Assembly (NCBI GenBank): GCA_017643925.1
Contig: JAEPML010000032.1
Coordinates: forward strand, 1 to 40,361
DNA from: Roseibium sp.
GTDB taxonomy: Bacteria; Pseudomonadota; Alphaproteobacteria; Rhizobiales; Stappiaceae
Direction: 5' to 3'
DNA length: 40,361 nt
The notes beneath the pieces were generated by a model, which saw only the letters and a program-made list of their open reading frames with translations, had not been told where the DNA came from and made no database searches. Below are positions 15,768-23,979 of the stretch, one piece after another. Positions within the stretch are counted from its first letter, which is position 1; every line of letters begins with the position of its first letter. Made by a program: the position numbers and the translations under genes.

Positions 15768-18296
15768 ATGACGTTTTTCAAATCCCTGGTTTCCATTGGC
15801 ATGGGCTTTTCAATGATGTTCGGCCCGGCACTTGACGCACGTGCGCAGTATGAAGTGGAGCCATCTTACGCGGCAGGAGAACTGTCCTGGAGCATCAAAA
15901 GATTTGAAAAACGTCTTGCCGACGCAAAAACAGAAGTGCGCGACCATAGCTGGTGGGACTATTTGACCGACACTGACATGACACTGATGCACTTTCTGGA
16001 TAGCCGGCACACCATCTTCGAGAGATTGAACAAGCGGTTGTCTCGCTATGTCGGCTGGAAGCTCTATTATGAATACAGCGCCTTGGACACAATGGACAAG
16101 GAACTGATTGCTGCTGCAAATGCGTGCGATCATCCCCTTTTTGATCGCGTCTGGCAAAGACGCGGGCGCAAGGCACTCACACTAAAAGATCAGATCGAGC
16201 GCTCGGAGAAAGAGCTCCTTGCTTTCTACGACCAGATGACAAAAGACTGGAGAGAGCGAATGCAAAGCACATCCGGTCAACTGAAAACAGCCTTGGGAAT
16301 TGACCCGGCTGCCGCTCCCGATGTCAGCCTCAACGACTATTTTATGCTCGAGGAAGAAGACCGTATCAAAATTGAGTTCTTGAAGGCCCGGTCAGAGTTC
16401 TTCAATTACTATCAAAGCGATATGCGACACTTGTTCAACAAGATTGACAAGGATCGCGATGCCCTGAAAAAATTCTTCGCTGAAGCTCGAGAAGTGCTTG
16501 CAACGTACGGTGTGTCACAGATCACTTTCAGTGCTGCATGCGAGACCAGCGGTGATTACTGTCCGATCGATTACTATCAAAAAGGTCGTGAGCTGGCTCG
16601 CCGGCTTTACGATGACGATTCTGCCAGCAGGGCATTCGAGTTTGAAGCCAACAGGTTCGGCCGGATACCAAACGAGGAGATTTTGAAGGGGCTCAGTTCA
16701 CTTGAAACGCCCATGTCCGGCAGAGAAGGCACTTCAGGGTCAGACATTGCCGACCGAATGGCAAAATTACCGGTTGGACTGCAAAAAAACATTCTCAGGC
16801 TTTTGCGGGAGCTTTACAGACAGGAATACAAGTACGGTACCCCTGGACATCCGAAGAAAATTGATCGTGTGACATGGAGCACCGATACAATGCTGAAACG
16901 GTTCCCTGAGGGTTCCATGCTGCATGAAAGCATAAAACGCCTTTCTGGTATTCATGGCTGGGAGGAAACCTATAAAGAACTCTATTACCGCGTACGAAGA
17001 TCGATGCACAAAAGGGTGCAATCAAGGATAAAAGAAAATCCGAATATCCTGAAATTCCTAGATGAAAAGAACCCGCAAAACCGCCACCCGCACTATGAAT
17101 CTTTTCGACGGGAGGCGTGGTTGGCCGAAGAGTTTGAAAACCTGAACCGCTACCTTGAAGCCAACAGTGCGGACGATCGCAAAAAGGCTGCGGCAGCGCG
17201 CAGCCAGGAGGTCAAAGACCTTTTGGATGAAGCGCCGGGTGGAGCGATTGAGAGAGGCGATGTCGGCATGAATGAGCCGAAAGACTGGCAAGGAGTGCGG
17301 CAGTTGGAAGCCGCTTTTGATGCCGAAACGCCGCAGGAGCAGGAAAAACTGCTGGACGCCTGGGAAGCAGACATCCGCAAGCGGGTCTACGAAGAAGCCT
17401 TTGAAATGACGGATGAGAACATTGACGCCCTGCTTTCTGAAACGGATGACAAAAATGAAGGGTTGCCTTTGCCCGCCGGCAAACAGTCAAACAGCGGTTT
17501 TAAACCTCAAGAATTCAAAAGCCTGATTGAAGAGACTAGCAAAGACCCTGAACAATTGTTCGCGGCATTGGAAAACGATCTCACAACGGCAACCGCGCTT
17601 GCCGATGACGCACTGAACGGTATGACCAGCACCTTTGATGCCCGGCTTAAAGATCTTGAGTTAGTCCAGCCGGTTGAGCAACCGTTCGATGCTGGCGGCG
17701 GCGAATGCAAAATCAGTGACGAGGTGGCAATATATCCGCCCACGGCGGAGTTTTTTCAATCATTTCAAAATTCTTGCCCTGGCATTTACATCTACGAGAG
17801 TCAGGACCCTGATGCACTCAAACGGCAGGGGCTTGATCAAAGCTTTGAGTTTTATGACGTCAGTACTGGCGAATATGTTGACCTGTCCACCAACAAAAAT
17901 ATCTCGATCCACATGTGTGCCAACGGTTCCGCAGGTGATCTTGTGCGGGACGAGAACGATCGCGTGATCGCATTTAACTACTTCGCCACGATCGGCGGCG
18001 CAATGGGCAGCTTACTCCCCGGCAAGAAACGAGACGCAGCAACAACTTCACAAAACGACCTCTTTGAGGCCGAGAAAGACCTCGGGCAACAATTACGTGA
18101 CATAACCAACTTCGGGCTCAGTTTTGATGGTGGTGGTCAAAACATTGGCAATGGCGGCTTGCCTGCTGCTCCGACAATCGATGACGGTCCTACATTTGAA
18201 CCACCGCTATTGAACGACTTTCAGCCAGATCAATCCATAGGTATCGGAGGCGGCAACACCTTCAGTGGTGGAAGTCAGAGTATTGGAAGAAAATAA
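15768..18296 (+). CDS. Large exported helical protein of unknown function, 842 aa
   Basis: No family recognised. Signal peptide 1-26 (cleavage near ARA-Q). The bulk (about 30-640) is charged and strongly helical with probable coiled-coil stretches (RIKIEFLKARSEFFNYY, DKDRDALKKFFAEAREVL). A short Cys-containing region follows (about 685-770: GGECKISD, NSCPGIYIY, HMCANG) and looks like a small disulfide-stabilised domain. The last about 70 residues are a Gly/Asn/Pro-rich low-complexity tail with repeated GGG. Start ATG 15768 has GAGGG upstream; the frame is open from 15645 inside the previous gene, but only this ATG gives a signal peptide. Last of four exported-protein genes. Structural or scaffold role is a guess. 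Confidence 0.72.
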   Translation: MTFFKSLVSIGMGFSMMFGPALDARAQYEVEPSYAAGELSWSIKRFEKRLADAKTEVRDHSWWDYLTDTDMTLMHFLDSRHTIFERLNKRLSRYVGWKLYYEYSALDTMDKELIAAANACDHPLFDRVWQRRGRKALTLKDQIERSEKELLAFYDQMTKDWRERMQSTSGQLKTALGIDPAAAPDVSLNDYFMLEEEDRIKIEFLKARSEFFNYYQSDMRHLFNKIDKDRDALKKFFAEAREVLATYGVSQITFSAACETSGDYCPIDYYQKGRELARRLYDDDSASRAFEFEANRFGRIPNEEILKGLSSLETPMSGREGTSGSDIADRMAKLPVGLQKNILRLLRELYRQEYKYGTPGHPKKIDRVTWSTDTMLKRFPEGSMLHESIKRLSGIHGWEETYKELYYRVRRSMHKRVQSRIKENPNILKFLDEKNPQNRHPHYESFRREAWLAEEFENLNRYLEANSADDRKKAAAARSQEVKDLLDEAPGGAIERGDVGMNEPKDWQGVRQLEAAFDAETPQEQEKLLDAWEADIRKRVYEEAFEMTDENIDALLSETDDKNEGLPLPAGKQSNSGFKPQEFKSLIEETSKDPEQLFAALENDLTTATALADDALNGMTSTFDARLKDLELVQPVEQPFDAGGGECKISDEVAIYPPTAEFFQSFQNSCPGIYIYESQDPDALKRQGLDQSFEFYDVSTGEYVDLSTNKNISIHMCANGSAGDLVRDENDRVIAFNYFATIGGAMGSLLPGKKRDAATTSQNDLFEAEKDLGQQLRDITNFGLSFDGGGQNIGNGGLPAAPTIDDGPTFEPPLLNDFQPDQSIGIGGGNTFSGGSQSIGRK

Positions 18297-18645
18297 GATT
18301 TCAGCCTTGGACCGACAGTTGAATGTTCTGCCATGACGGATCACGGCTACTTTCGGGTGAGCTTCAGGAAGGCCGTGATGCTCATTCAAAGTGTGGTGTA
18401 ACAAGCGAGTGAAAAGCGCCTATGTTGCGATGCCGGAAGTCCTGCAGGGGGGCAATGTGTTCGATGGGAAAAGCCCGCAAAAACCACTCCCATCAGAACC
18501 GGTGAGCCCGGAAATCGTGCCTTGGTTGACCGGTCGTAATGCGTGCCTGGTCTGAACAAGTGGCGGCGTCAGGCCAACACGTCATCGGCAAAGGCGGGAG
18601 CGGAAATGGCTGTGGTCGCGGTGGCCAGCACTCTATCGGACATTG

Positions 18646-18669
18646 AAAAGCCCGTTGCCGGCTTTTTTT
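18646..18669 (+). terminator. Rho-independent terminator
   Basis: AAAAGCC (18646-18652) and GGCTTTT (18660-18666) form a 7-bp stem with a 7-base loop, followed by a T-run ending at 18669. It points rightward and lies 350 bases after the 842-aa gene, so either that operon has a long 3' trailer or an unrecognised small transcript ends here. Confidence 0.7.
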
Positions 18670-18880
18670 GTTATGCGTCATGCAAGTCAGAGAACTGCAA
18701 TTGCCTGATTGAGTGCAGTGCGCGCAGCGATGTCAGATTGCTTCGGTCAACCATATATTGAAAATGCGGAACCAGCAATGCAGCGAACCACCGCTTCCAA
18801 TCCGCTCGATAGAACTTTTTACACCTGCAACGAATGTCCGCTGTCCGCCCAAAGCTGCCATCCACGGATGTTGTCTCAAA

Positions 18881-18934
18881 TGTCCGCTTCGGGCCGAAAC
18901 CAACCGCGAACTCTTTCTACTTGAACGTCTGCTT
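18881..18934 (+). repeat. Degenerate intergenic repeat, right copies
   Basis: TGTCCGCTTCGGGCCG at 18881-18896 is the inverted near-copy (15 of 16) of 11858-11873. GAACGTCTGCTT at 18923-18934 is the exact inverted copy of 10947-10958. Further CGGACA-type pieces lie at 18956-18988. The copies thus bracket the recombinase and the exported-protein island. Confidence 0.45.
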
Positions 18935-19023
18935 CTATGACTTTTTGGAGGTAACCGGACAGTCAGTAGTCGGCCCCCAAACGGACATCGCAAACGGGTG
19001 CCTGGCCTGAAGCACCCAACCTT

Positions 19024-19725
19024 CTAAATCTCCGTCCGCATCCGGTATCCCGGCGCATAGACCAGTCGCACATGGGTGATCGGGACGGCGCCGGACCAGG
19101 TGATGCGTTCCATGGAGAAGAGGGCGGTTCCGGGGGCAGCGTCGAGTTTTCGGGAGAGGCGCTCGTCCGCATTGACGGCGAAGAAGGAGAGGTCACCGTG
19201 GCTGTAGGGCGCGTTGTGCACCAGCCATTCATTGGCGCTGATGTCCTCGAAACGGGCATCGCGCGCGTCCGGTGCAGCTTCCAGGTTGATGTAGCGCTCC
19301 TCGAAGGCGAAGGGGCGGTCGTCGGCGAAGTGGACGGTCTTCAGAAAGAGAACGTCCTGGCCGAGCGTCACCTGAAAGGCCCCATGCAGCATGGGTGGCA
19401 AGGGCCGGAAATCCCGTTCCAGGAGGCTGTGCCGATAGATCTTGCCGAGCGCCTCAACCTCCTCCCGGATGATCGGGATGGTGAGCGTTGCCCGTTGCGG
19501 CGGATTGAGCGCAACGCGGGTTCCCGCGCGCCGCTTGCGCACCACCAGCCCGCTTTCGGCCAGGTCCCTCAGGGCCCTGTTGACCGTGGTGCGGGCACAG
19601 CCGAATTCTTCTGCCAGGTCGGCTTCATGGGGGATCTGCGCGCCCGGTTCCCAGACGCGCGCATGTATCCGGCGCAGAAGTTCTGCGCGAATGCCGGTCC
19701 AGGAATTTGTGTCAGGCGTAGTCAA
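19024..19725 (-). CDS. hutC: HutC, GntR-family repressor of histidine utilisation, 233 aa
   Basis: N-terminal GntR winged HTH (about 8-75: RAELLRRIHARVWEPGAQIPHEADLAEEFGCARTTVNRAL in outline) and C-terminal UTRA ligand domain (about 95-230), the HutC layout; urocanate is the usual inducer of this family. It starts with a TTG at 19725; no ATG or GTG exists between the upstream in-frame stop and the HTH. It lies 36 bp after hutF on the same strand, so the repressor is cotranscribed with a pathway gene and probably controls both divergent hut units through the palindrome at 21165-21184. Confidence 0.9.
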   Translation of the reverse strand: MTTPDTNSWTGIRAELLRRIHARVWEPGAQIPHEADLAEEFGCARTTVNRALRDLAESGLVVRKRRAGTRVALNPPQRATLTIPIIREEVEALGKIYRHSLLERDFRPLPPMLHGAFQVTLGQDVLFLKTVHFADDRPFAFEERYINLEAAPDARDARFEDISANEWLVHNAPYSHGDLSFFAVNADERLSRKLDAAPGTALFSMERITWSGAVPITHVRLVYAPGYRMRTEI

Positions 19726-19761
19726 TCCCCAAATGTCCCCGTTAATCTCTAACTATCTCTT

Positions 19762-21141
19762 TCAGAGCCGGTCGCGCAGCGCGGCCATGGTTGACCGGTA
19801 GCGTGCGCGAATGGCGTCGCCTTTTACATGATTTCCGCCGGAAACAACATGCCGGCCCGCGGACCAGACATCCGTGACCATGCGATCGTCGCCTGCAAAG
19901 ATATAGGCATCCAGGATCTCGTCCCCCTCCCGGCCTTCCAGGTCGATCGACCTGCCGTCAAGCGCAAGCAGATCCGCCTGCTTGCCGGTTTGAAGTGACC
20001 CGGCGTCCCGGCCAATGGCCTGTGCACCCCCTTGCGCAACCGCATCGAAGAGCACCCGGCCCGTGGATTTTTCCGGTGTTGCCACGGAAGCCCGGCACCT
20101 GTCGCGCAGGCGCTGGGAATATTCCAGCGTGCGCAATTCTTCAGAAAGCGAAATGCGAATGTTGGAATCGGAGCCGATGCCGATGCGGCCTTCATTTTCC
20201 AGGTAGCGCACGCCGTCAAAGATGCCGTCACCCAGGCTCGATTCCGTGATCGGGCAAAGCCCGGCAACCGCACCGGTTTTCGCAAGGCCGATTGTTTCTT
20301 CGGGTGTCATCTGCGTGCAATGGATCAGGCACCAGTTTGGCGAGACGTCATGGTTTTCAAGCAGCCACTCGACGGGGCGCTTGCCCTTCGCCTGTTCCAC
20401 TTCCTCGACTTCCGCGACCTGCTCGGCCAGGTGCATGTGGAGCGGACGCTCCCCTGCCAGGGCCACTGCAGCAGCCAAGCCCGCTTCGTCCACGGCGCGC
20501 AGGGAATGGGGTGCGACACCAATCACCGCGTCATCGGGCAGGTTTTGATGAGCCTTCGATGCCATCTCGTGCAGGTTCTGAAAGCGCTCGATGTCGTTGC
20601 CGAACCGGATCTGACCGGGGGCCAGCGCCCGCTTGTCGCAGCCGCCGAACTGGTAGTGAACCGGCAGATGCGTAAGACCAATCCCGGTCGTTGAGGCGGC
20701 TGCCATGATCCGATCCGACAATTCGGCCAGGTTGTCGTAAGGCGCGCCGCCCGGCTGGTGATGAAGATAGTGGAACTCGCCCACTGCTGCGTAGCCGGCT
20801 TCCAGCATTTCCATCTGCACGAAGGCGGCAATCGCCTCGACATCTTCCGGCCTCAAGACATCCAGAAACCGGAACATGATCTGACGCCAGGTCCAGAAAC
20901 TGTCCCGCGCCTCCGCACCGCGTCGTTCGCTCATGCCGGCCATGGACCGCTGGAAGGCGTGGCTGTGAAGGTTTGAAGGCGCCGCCAGAAGAATGGCGCG
21001 ACGCGTCCCGGACGGGGCTGCGTCCCGCTCAATCGAGGAAATGCGCCCGTCAATTCCCACCGTGACAGCGACGTTTTTCGCCCAGCCATCCGGCAGGAGC
21101 GCCTGGTCCGCAAAAATTATCTCTTCCGAGACCATCGACAT
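19762..21141 (-). CDS. hutF: HutF, N-formimino-L-glutamate deiminase, 459 aa
   Basis: Converts N-formimino-L-glutamate to N-formyl-L-glutamate and ammonia, the fourth step of the five-step histidine route. It is an amidohydrolase-superfamily enzyme: metal-binding His59 and His61 in SNLHSHAFQR, later metal-ligand regions LHMHLAEQ and CLIHCTQM, and the conserved Asp in GIGSDSNIRIS. The frame is open to 21180, but I start at the ATG at 21141, which has GAGGGAAA upstream and leaves the operator free; the longer start would lie inside the palindrome. First gene of the leftward hutF-hutC unit. Confidence 0.93.
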   Translation of the reverse strand: MSMVSEEIIFADQALLPDGWAKNVAVTVGIDGRISSIERDAAPSGTRRAILLAAPSNLHSHAFQRSMAGMSERRGAEARDSFWTWRQIMFRFLDVLRPEDVEAIAAFVQMEMLEAGYAAVGEFHYLHHQPGGAPYDNLAELSDRIMAAASTTGIGLTHLPVHYQFGGCDKRALAPGQIRFGNDIERFQNLHEMASKAHQNLPDDAVIGVAPHSLRAVDEAGLAAAVALAGERPLHMHLAEQVAEVEEVEQAKGKRPVEWLLENHDVSPNWCLIHCTQMTPEETIGLAKTGAVAGLCPITESSLGDGIFDGVRYLENEGRIGIGSDSNIRISLSEELRTLEYSQRLRDRCRASVATPEKSTGRVLFDAVAQGGAQAIGRDAGSLQTGKQADLLALDGRSIDLEGREGDEILDAYIFAGDDRMVTDVWSAGRHVVSGGNHVKGDAIRARYRSTMAALRDRL

Positions 21142-21155
21142 GTCGCTTTCCCTCG

Positions 21156-21185
21156 TTGACACGTTAATATGTGCATGCATATTAT
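21156..21185 (+). promoter_or_regulatory. Promoter of hutI-hutH-hutG-hutU
   Basis: TTGACA at 21156-21161, an 18-bp spacer and TATTAT at 21180-21185, giving a start near 21192 and a leader of about 30 bases before the GTG of hutI. The palindrome at 21165-21184 fills the spacer and most of the -10, the ideal place for a repressor. Confidence 0.6.
21165..21184. promoter_or_regulatory. Candidate HutC operator
   Basis: TAATATGTGCATGCATATTA: perfect 7-bp arms (TAATATG/CATATTA) around six bases, in the divergent hutF-hutI gap and overlapping the hutI promoter. GntR/HutC proteins bind as dimers to AT-rich palindromes of this size. Direct binding is inferred from position. Confidence 0.6.
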
Positions 21186-21220
21186 CTTATAACGCAATCT
21201 AATCAAGCCGGAGTTTGTCC

Positions 21221-22426
21221 GTGTCCAAACGCCTCCTCACCAATGCCAGCCTGGCGACGCTCGCCGAAACCGGCATGCCTTACGGGTTGATCGAGGACGG
21301 TGCGCTGGTCATTGAAAACGGGCGCATCGCCTGGGTCGGCCAGGCCGAATCCCTGCCGGCCCATTACGAAAACCTTCCTCTTGAAGATCTGGGCGGACGG
21401 GTTGTCACCCCGGGTCTGATCGACTGTCACACGCATGTGGTTTTCGGCGGCAACCGCGCGCGCGAATTCGAAATGCGCCTCGAAGGCGCGACCTACGAGG
21501 AAGTTGCGCGTGCAGGCGGCGGCATCGTTTCGACTGTTTCGGCAACCCGTGCCGCCAATGAGGACGACCTCGTGACAGAGGCCCTGCCCCGCGTGGACGC
21601 GCTCATTGCCGAAGGTGTGACGACGCTCGAGATCAAGTCGGGTTACGGCCTTGATCGCGACACCGAACTGCGCATGTTGCGTGCGGCCCGCAAGCTTGCC
21701 GAAAGGCGCCCCGTCACCATCCGCACCAGCTTCCTCGGCGCACATGCGGTCCCGGCGGAATACAAGGGCCGCCCGGATGCCTATCTCGACGATGTCTGTC
21801 TGCCGACGCTTCAGGCCGCCTTCAACGAGGGACTGGTCGATGCGGTCGACGGCTTTTGTGAAGGCATCGCCTTTTCGACCGAACAGATTGCACGTGTCTT
21901 CGACAAGGCGAGGGAGCTCGGCCTGCCCGTCAAGCTTCATGCTGAGCAGCTTTCCAACCTGGGCGGCGCTTCCCTGGCCGCCTCTTATGGCGCCCTCTCC
22001 GCCGACCACCTGGAATATCTCGACGAGGCGGGGGTTGAGGCAATGGCAGCAAGCGGATCGGTTGCCGTCCTTCTGCCCGGCGCCTTCTACACGCTGCGTG
22101 AGACGCAGCTGCCGCCGCTGGAACTCCTCAGAAAGCACAAGGTGCCTGTCGCGCTTGCAACGGATTGCAATCCGGGCTCGTCGCCGCTGGCCTCGCTTCT
22201 GCTCACCATGAACATGGGCTGCACATTGTTCCGCATGACACCGGAAGAAGCCCTTGCAGGCGTGACCCGCGAGGCGGCCCGGGCCCTCGGCCTGAACGAT
22301 CGTGGCACGCTGGAAGCCGGCAAGCGGGCAGATCTCGCCATCTGGAACATCAGCCAACCGGCCGAGCTCAGCTACCGGATCGGCTTCAACGCACTTGAAA
22401 AACGCATTTTTGGAGTCTCTCGATGA
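21221..22426 (+). CDS. hutI: HutI, imidazolonepropionase, 401 aa
   Basis: Hydrolyses 4-imidazolone-5-propanoate to N-formimino-L-glutamate, the third step of histidine breakdown. Amidohydrolase fold with metal ligands His70 and His72 in TPGLIDCHTHVVFGGNR, the substrate region ARAGGGIVSTVSATR, a further His in KLHAEQLS and the conserved TDCNPGSS loop. I start at the GTG at 21221, with CGGAG about seven bases upstream; a TTG two codons earlier is possible. It is first of the rightward hut operon and its stop overlaps the hutH start (ATGA). Confidence 0.96.
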   Translation: MSKRLLTNASLATLAETGMPYGLIEDGALVIENGRIAWVGQAESLPAHYENLPLEDLGGRVVTPGLIDCHTHVVFGGNRAREFEMRLEGATYEEVARAGGGIVSTVSATRAANEDDLVTEALPRVDALIAEGVTTLEIKSGYGLDRDTELRMLRAARKLAERRPVTIRTSFLGAHAVPAEYKGRPDAYLDDVCLPTLQAAFNEGLVDAVDGFCEGIAFSTEQIARVFDKARELGLPVKLHAEQLSNLGGASLAASYGALSADHLEYLDEAGVEAMAASGSVAVLLPGAFYTLRETQLPPLELLRKHKVPVALATDCNPGSSPLASLLLTMNMGCTLFRMTPEEALAGVTREAARALGLNDRGTLEAGKRADLAIWNISQPAELSYRIGFNALEKRIFGVSR

Positions 22427-23979
22427 GCACCCTGACCCTGACGCCGGGCATCGTGAGCCTCGCGGACCTGGAAAACATCTATCGCAACCAGCGCCCGGTC
22501 CGTGTCGACCGGTCGTCCGAGGACGCGATCAACCTGGCAGCCGAACGCGTTGCCATCGCAGCCCGCGGTGAGGAAGCCGTTTACGGCGTGAACACGGGTT
22601 TCGGCAAACTGGCGAGCGTGAAGATTGCCGCAGAAGACACGGCCACCCTTCAGCGCAACCTGATCCTGTCGCATTGCTGCGGCGTCGGCGAAGCCCTCGA
22701 CCGCACGACCACGCGCCTGATGATGGTTTTGAAGCTGCTCTCCCTTGGAAGGGGCGCTTCCGGTGTCCGTTTCGAGGTGCTGCAGCTGATCGAGGACTGC
22801 CTTGAAAAGGGCGTCACGCCCGTCGTGCCCTCACAAGGGTCCGTCGGCGCATCAGGTGACCTTGCACCATTGGCGCACATGACCGCCGTCCTGATCGGCG
22901 AAGGCGAAGCCGAGTTCGGCGGCGAGCGGCTGCCGGGCCGTGTTGCCCTCGAAAGAGCCAGTCTGACACCCGTCGTCCTGGGCCCCAAGGAAGGTCTCGG
23001 GCTGATCAACGGCACGCAGTTTTCGACCGCCTGCGCGCTGGTGGGCCTGTTTGACAGCTGGCGGCTTGCCGAGGCCACGCTTGTCACCGCAAGCCTTTCC
23101 ACCGATGCCATCATGGGCTCCACCGCCCCGCTGCTGCCCGAGATCCACGAATTGCGCGGCCATCGCGGTCAGATCGAGGTTGCCCGGGCCATGCGGGACA
23201 TCATGGCCGGGTCCGAGATCCGTGAAAGCCACCGCGAGGGCGACACGCGGGTCCAGGATCCCTATTGCATCCGCTGCCAGCCGCAGGTGGCCGGCGCCTG
23301 CGTCGACCTGCTGCGCATGGCCGCCCGGACGCTTGAAATCGAAGCCAATGCCGCGACCGACAATCCGCTGGTCCTGATCGAGGCCGACAGGATCGTTTCA
23401 GGCGGCAATTTTCACGCCGAACCGGTCGCCTTCGCAGCCGACCAGATCGCGTTGGCAATCGCCGAACTCGGTGCCATCGCCCAGCGCCGCATCGCGCTCA
23501 TGGTGGACCCGACCCTGTCATTCGATCTGCCGCCTTTTCTCGCCAGGGATCCCGGGCTCAACTCCGGCATGATGATTGCCGAAGTGACGACGGCAGCGCT
23601 GATGAGCGAGAACAAGCATCTTGCCAATCCGTGTTCGACGGATTCCACGCCGACAAGCGCCAACCAGGAAGACCACGTCTCCATGGCTGCGCACGGCGCA
23701 CGCAGGCTCACCCGCATGAACACGAACCTGGCGCAGATACTGGGCGTCGAGCTTCTGTGTGCAATCGAAGGCATCAAACACCGCGCACCGCTGACCACGA
23801 GCCCGGCATTGCAATCCGTCATCACCCGTTTGCGGGAAACGGTGCCGCCGCTCGAGAAAGACCGCTACCTGGCGCCAGACCTTGAAGTCGCGGCCGAGCT
23901 GGTCAAGTCGCGCGAGCTGGTGTCGGTGCTGTCCGGCAACCACATGATCGAGCTGGAGTCCCTTCATGCAGCCGGTTGA
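22423..23979 (+). CDS. hutH: HutH, histidine ammonia-lyase, 518 aa
   Basis: Removes ammonia from L-histidine to give urocanate, the entry step. The residues that cyclise to the MIO prosthetic group are Ala143-Ser144-Gly145 within GSVGASGDLAPLAHM, and YGVNTGFGKLA (54-64) with the active-site Tyr is intact. Length and C-terminal EDHVSMAAHGARR are normal for the family. It overlaps hutI by 4 bp and hutG by 14 bp. Confidence 0.97.
   Translation: MSTLTLTPGIVSLADLENIYRNQRPVRVDRSSEDAINLAAERVAIAARGEEAVYGVNTGFGKLASVKIAAEDTATLQRNLILSHCCGVGEALDRTTTRLMMVLKLLSLGRGASGVRFEVLQLIEDCLEKGVTPVVPSQGSVGASGDLAPLAHMTAVLIGEGEAEFGGERLPGRVALERASLTPVVLGPKEGLGLINGTQFSTACALVGLFDSWRLAEATLVTASLSTDAIMGSTAPLLPEIHELRGHRGQIEVARAMRDIMAGSEIRESHREGDTRVQDPYCIRCQPQVAGACVDLLRMAARTLEIEANAATDNPLVLIEADRIVSGGNFHAEPVAFAADQIALAIAELGAIAQRRIALMVDPTLSFDLPPFLARDPGLNSGMMIAEVTTAALMSENKHLANPCSTDSTPTSANQEDHVSMAAHGARRLTRMNTNLAQILGVELLCAIEGIKHRAPLTTSPALQSVITRLRETVPPLEKDRYLAPDLEVAAELVKSRELVSVLSGNHMIELESLHAAG

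Larger units (their letters stand above)
18297..19023. other. Non-coding right flank of the island
   Basis: 727 bases without a credible gene. The 18300-18640 part resembles no RNA I know; I compared it by eye with SRP RNA, tmRNA and RNase P cores. An intrinsic terminator lies at 18646-18669. From 18830 to 18990 the sequence is made of degenerate GTCCGCT/CGGACA repeats. Small frames here (for example 18713-18940, with CPPKAAI) are repeat-derived and spurious. Confidence 0.5.

Noticed and set aside
18297..18660. Possible SRP RNA, tmRNA or RNase P RNA
   Set aside because: A GCCGGAAGTCC stretch caught the eye, but the conserved cores of these RNAs are absent.
18713..18940. 75-aa plus-strand ORF with CPPKAAI
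   Set aside because: Repeat-derived frame, no ribosome binding site, overlapping alternatives of equal quality.
21203..22357. 384-aa minus-strand ORF opposite hutI
   Set aside because: It mirrors hutI exactly, has the Arg/Gln/His-rich composition of an antisense frame, and hutI is certain.
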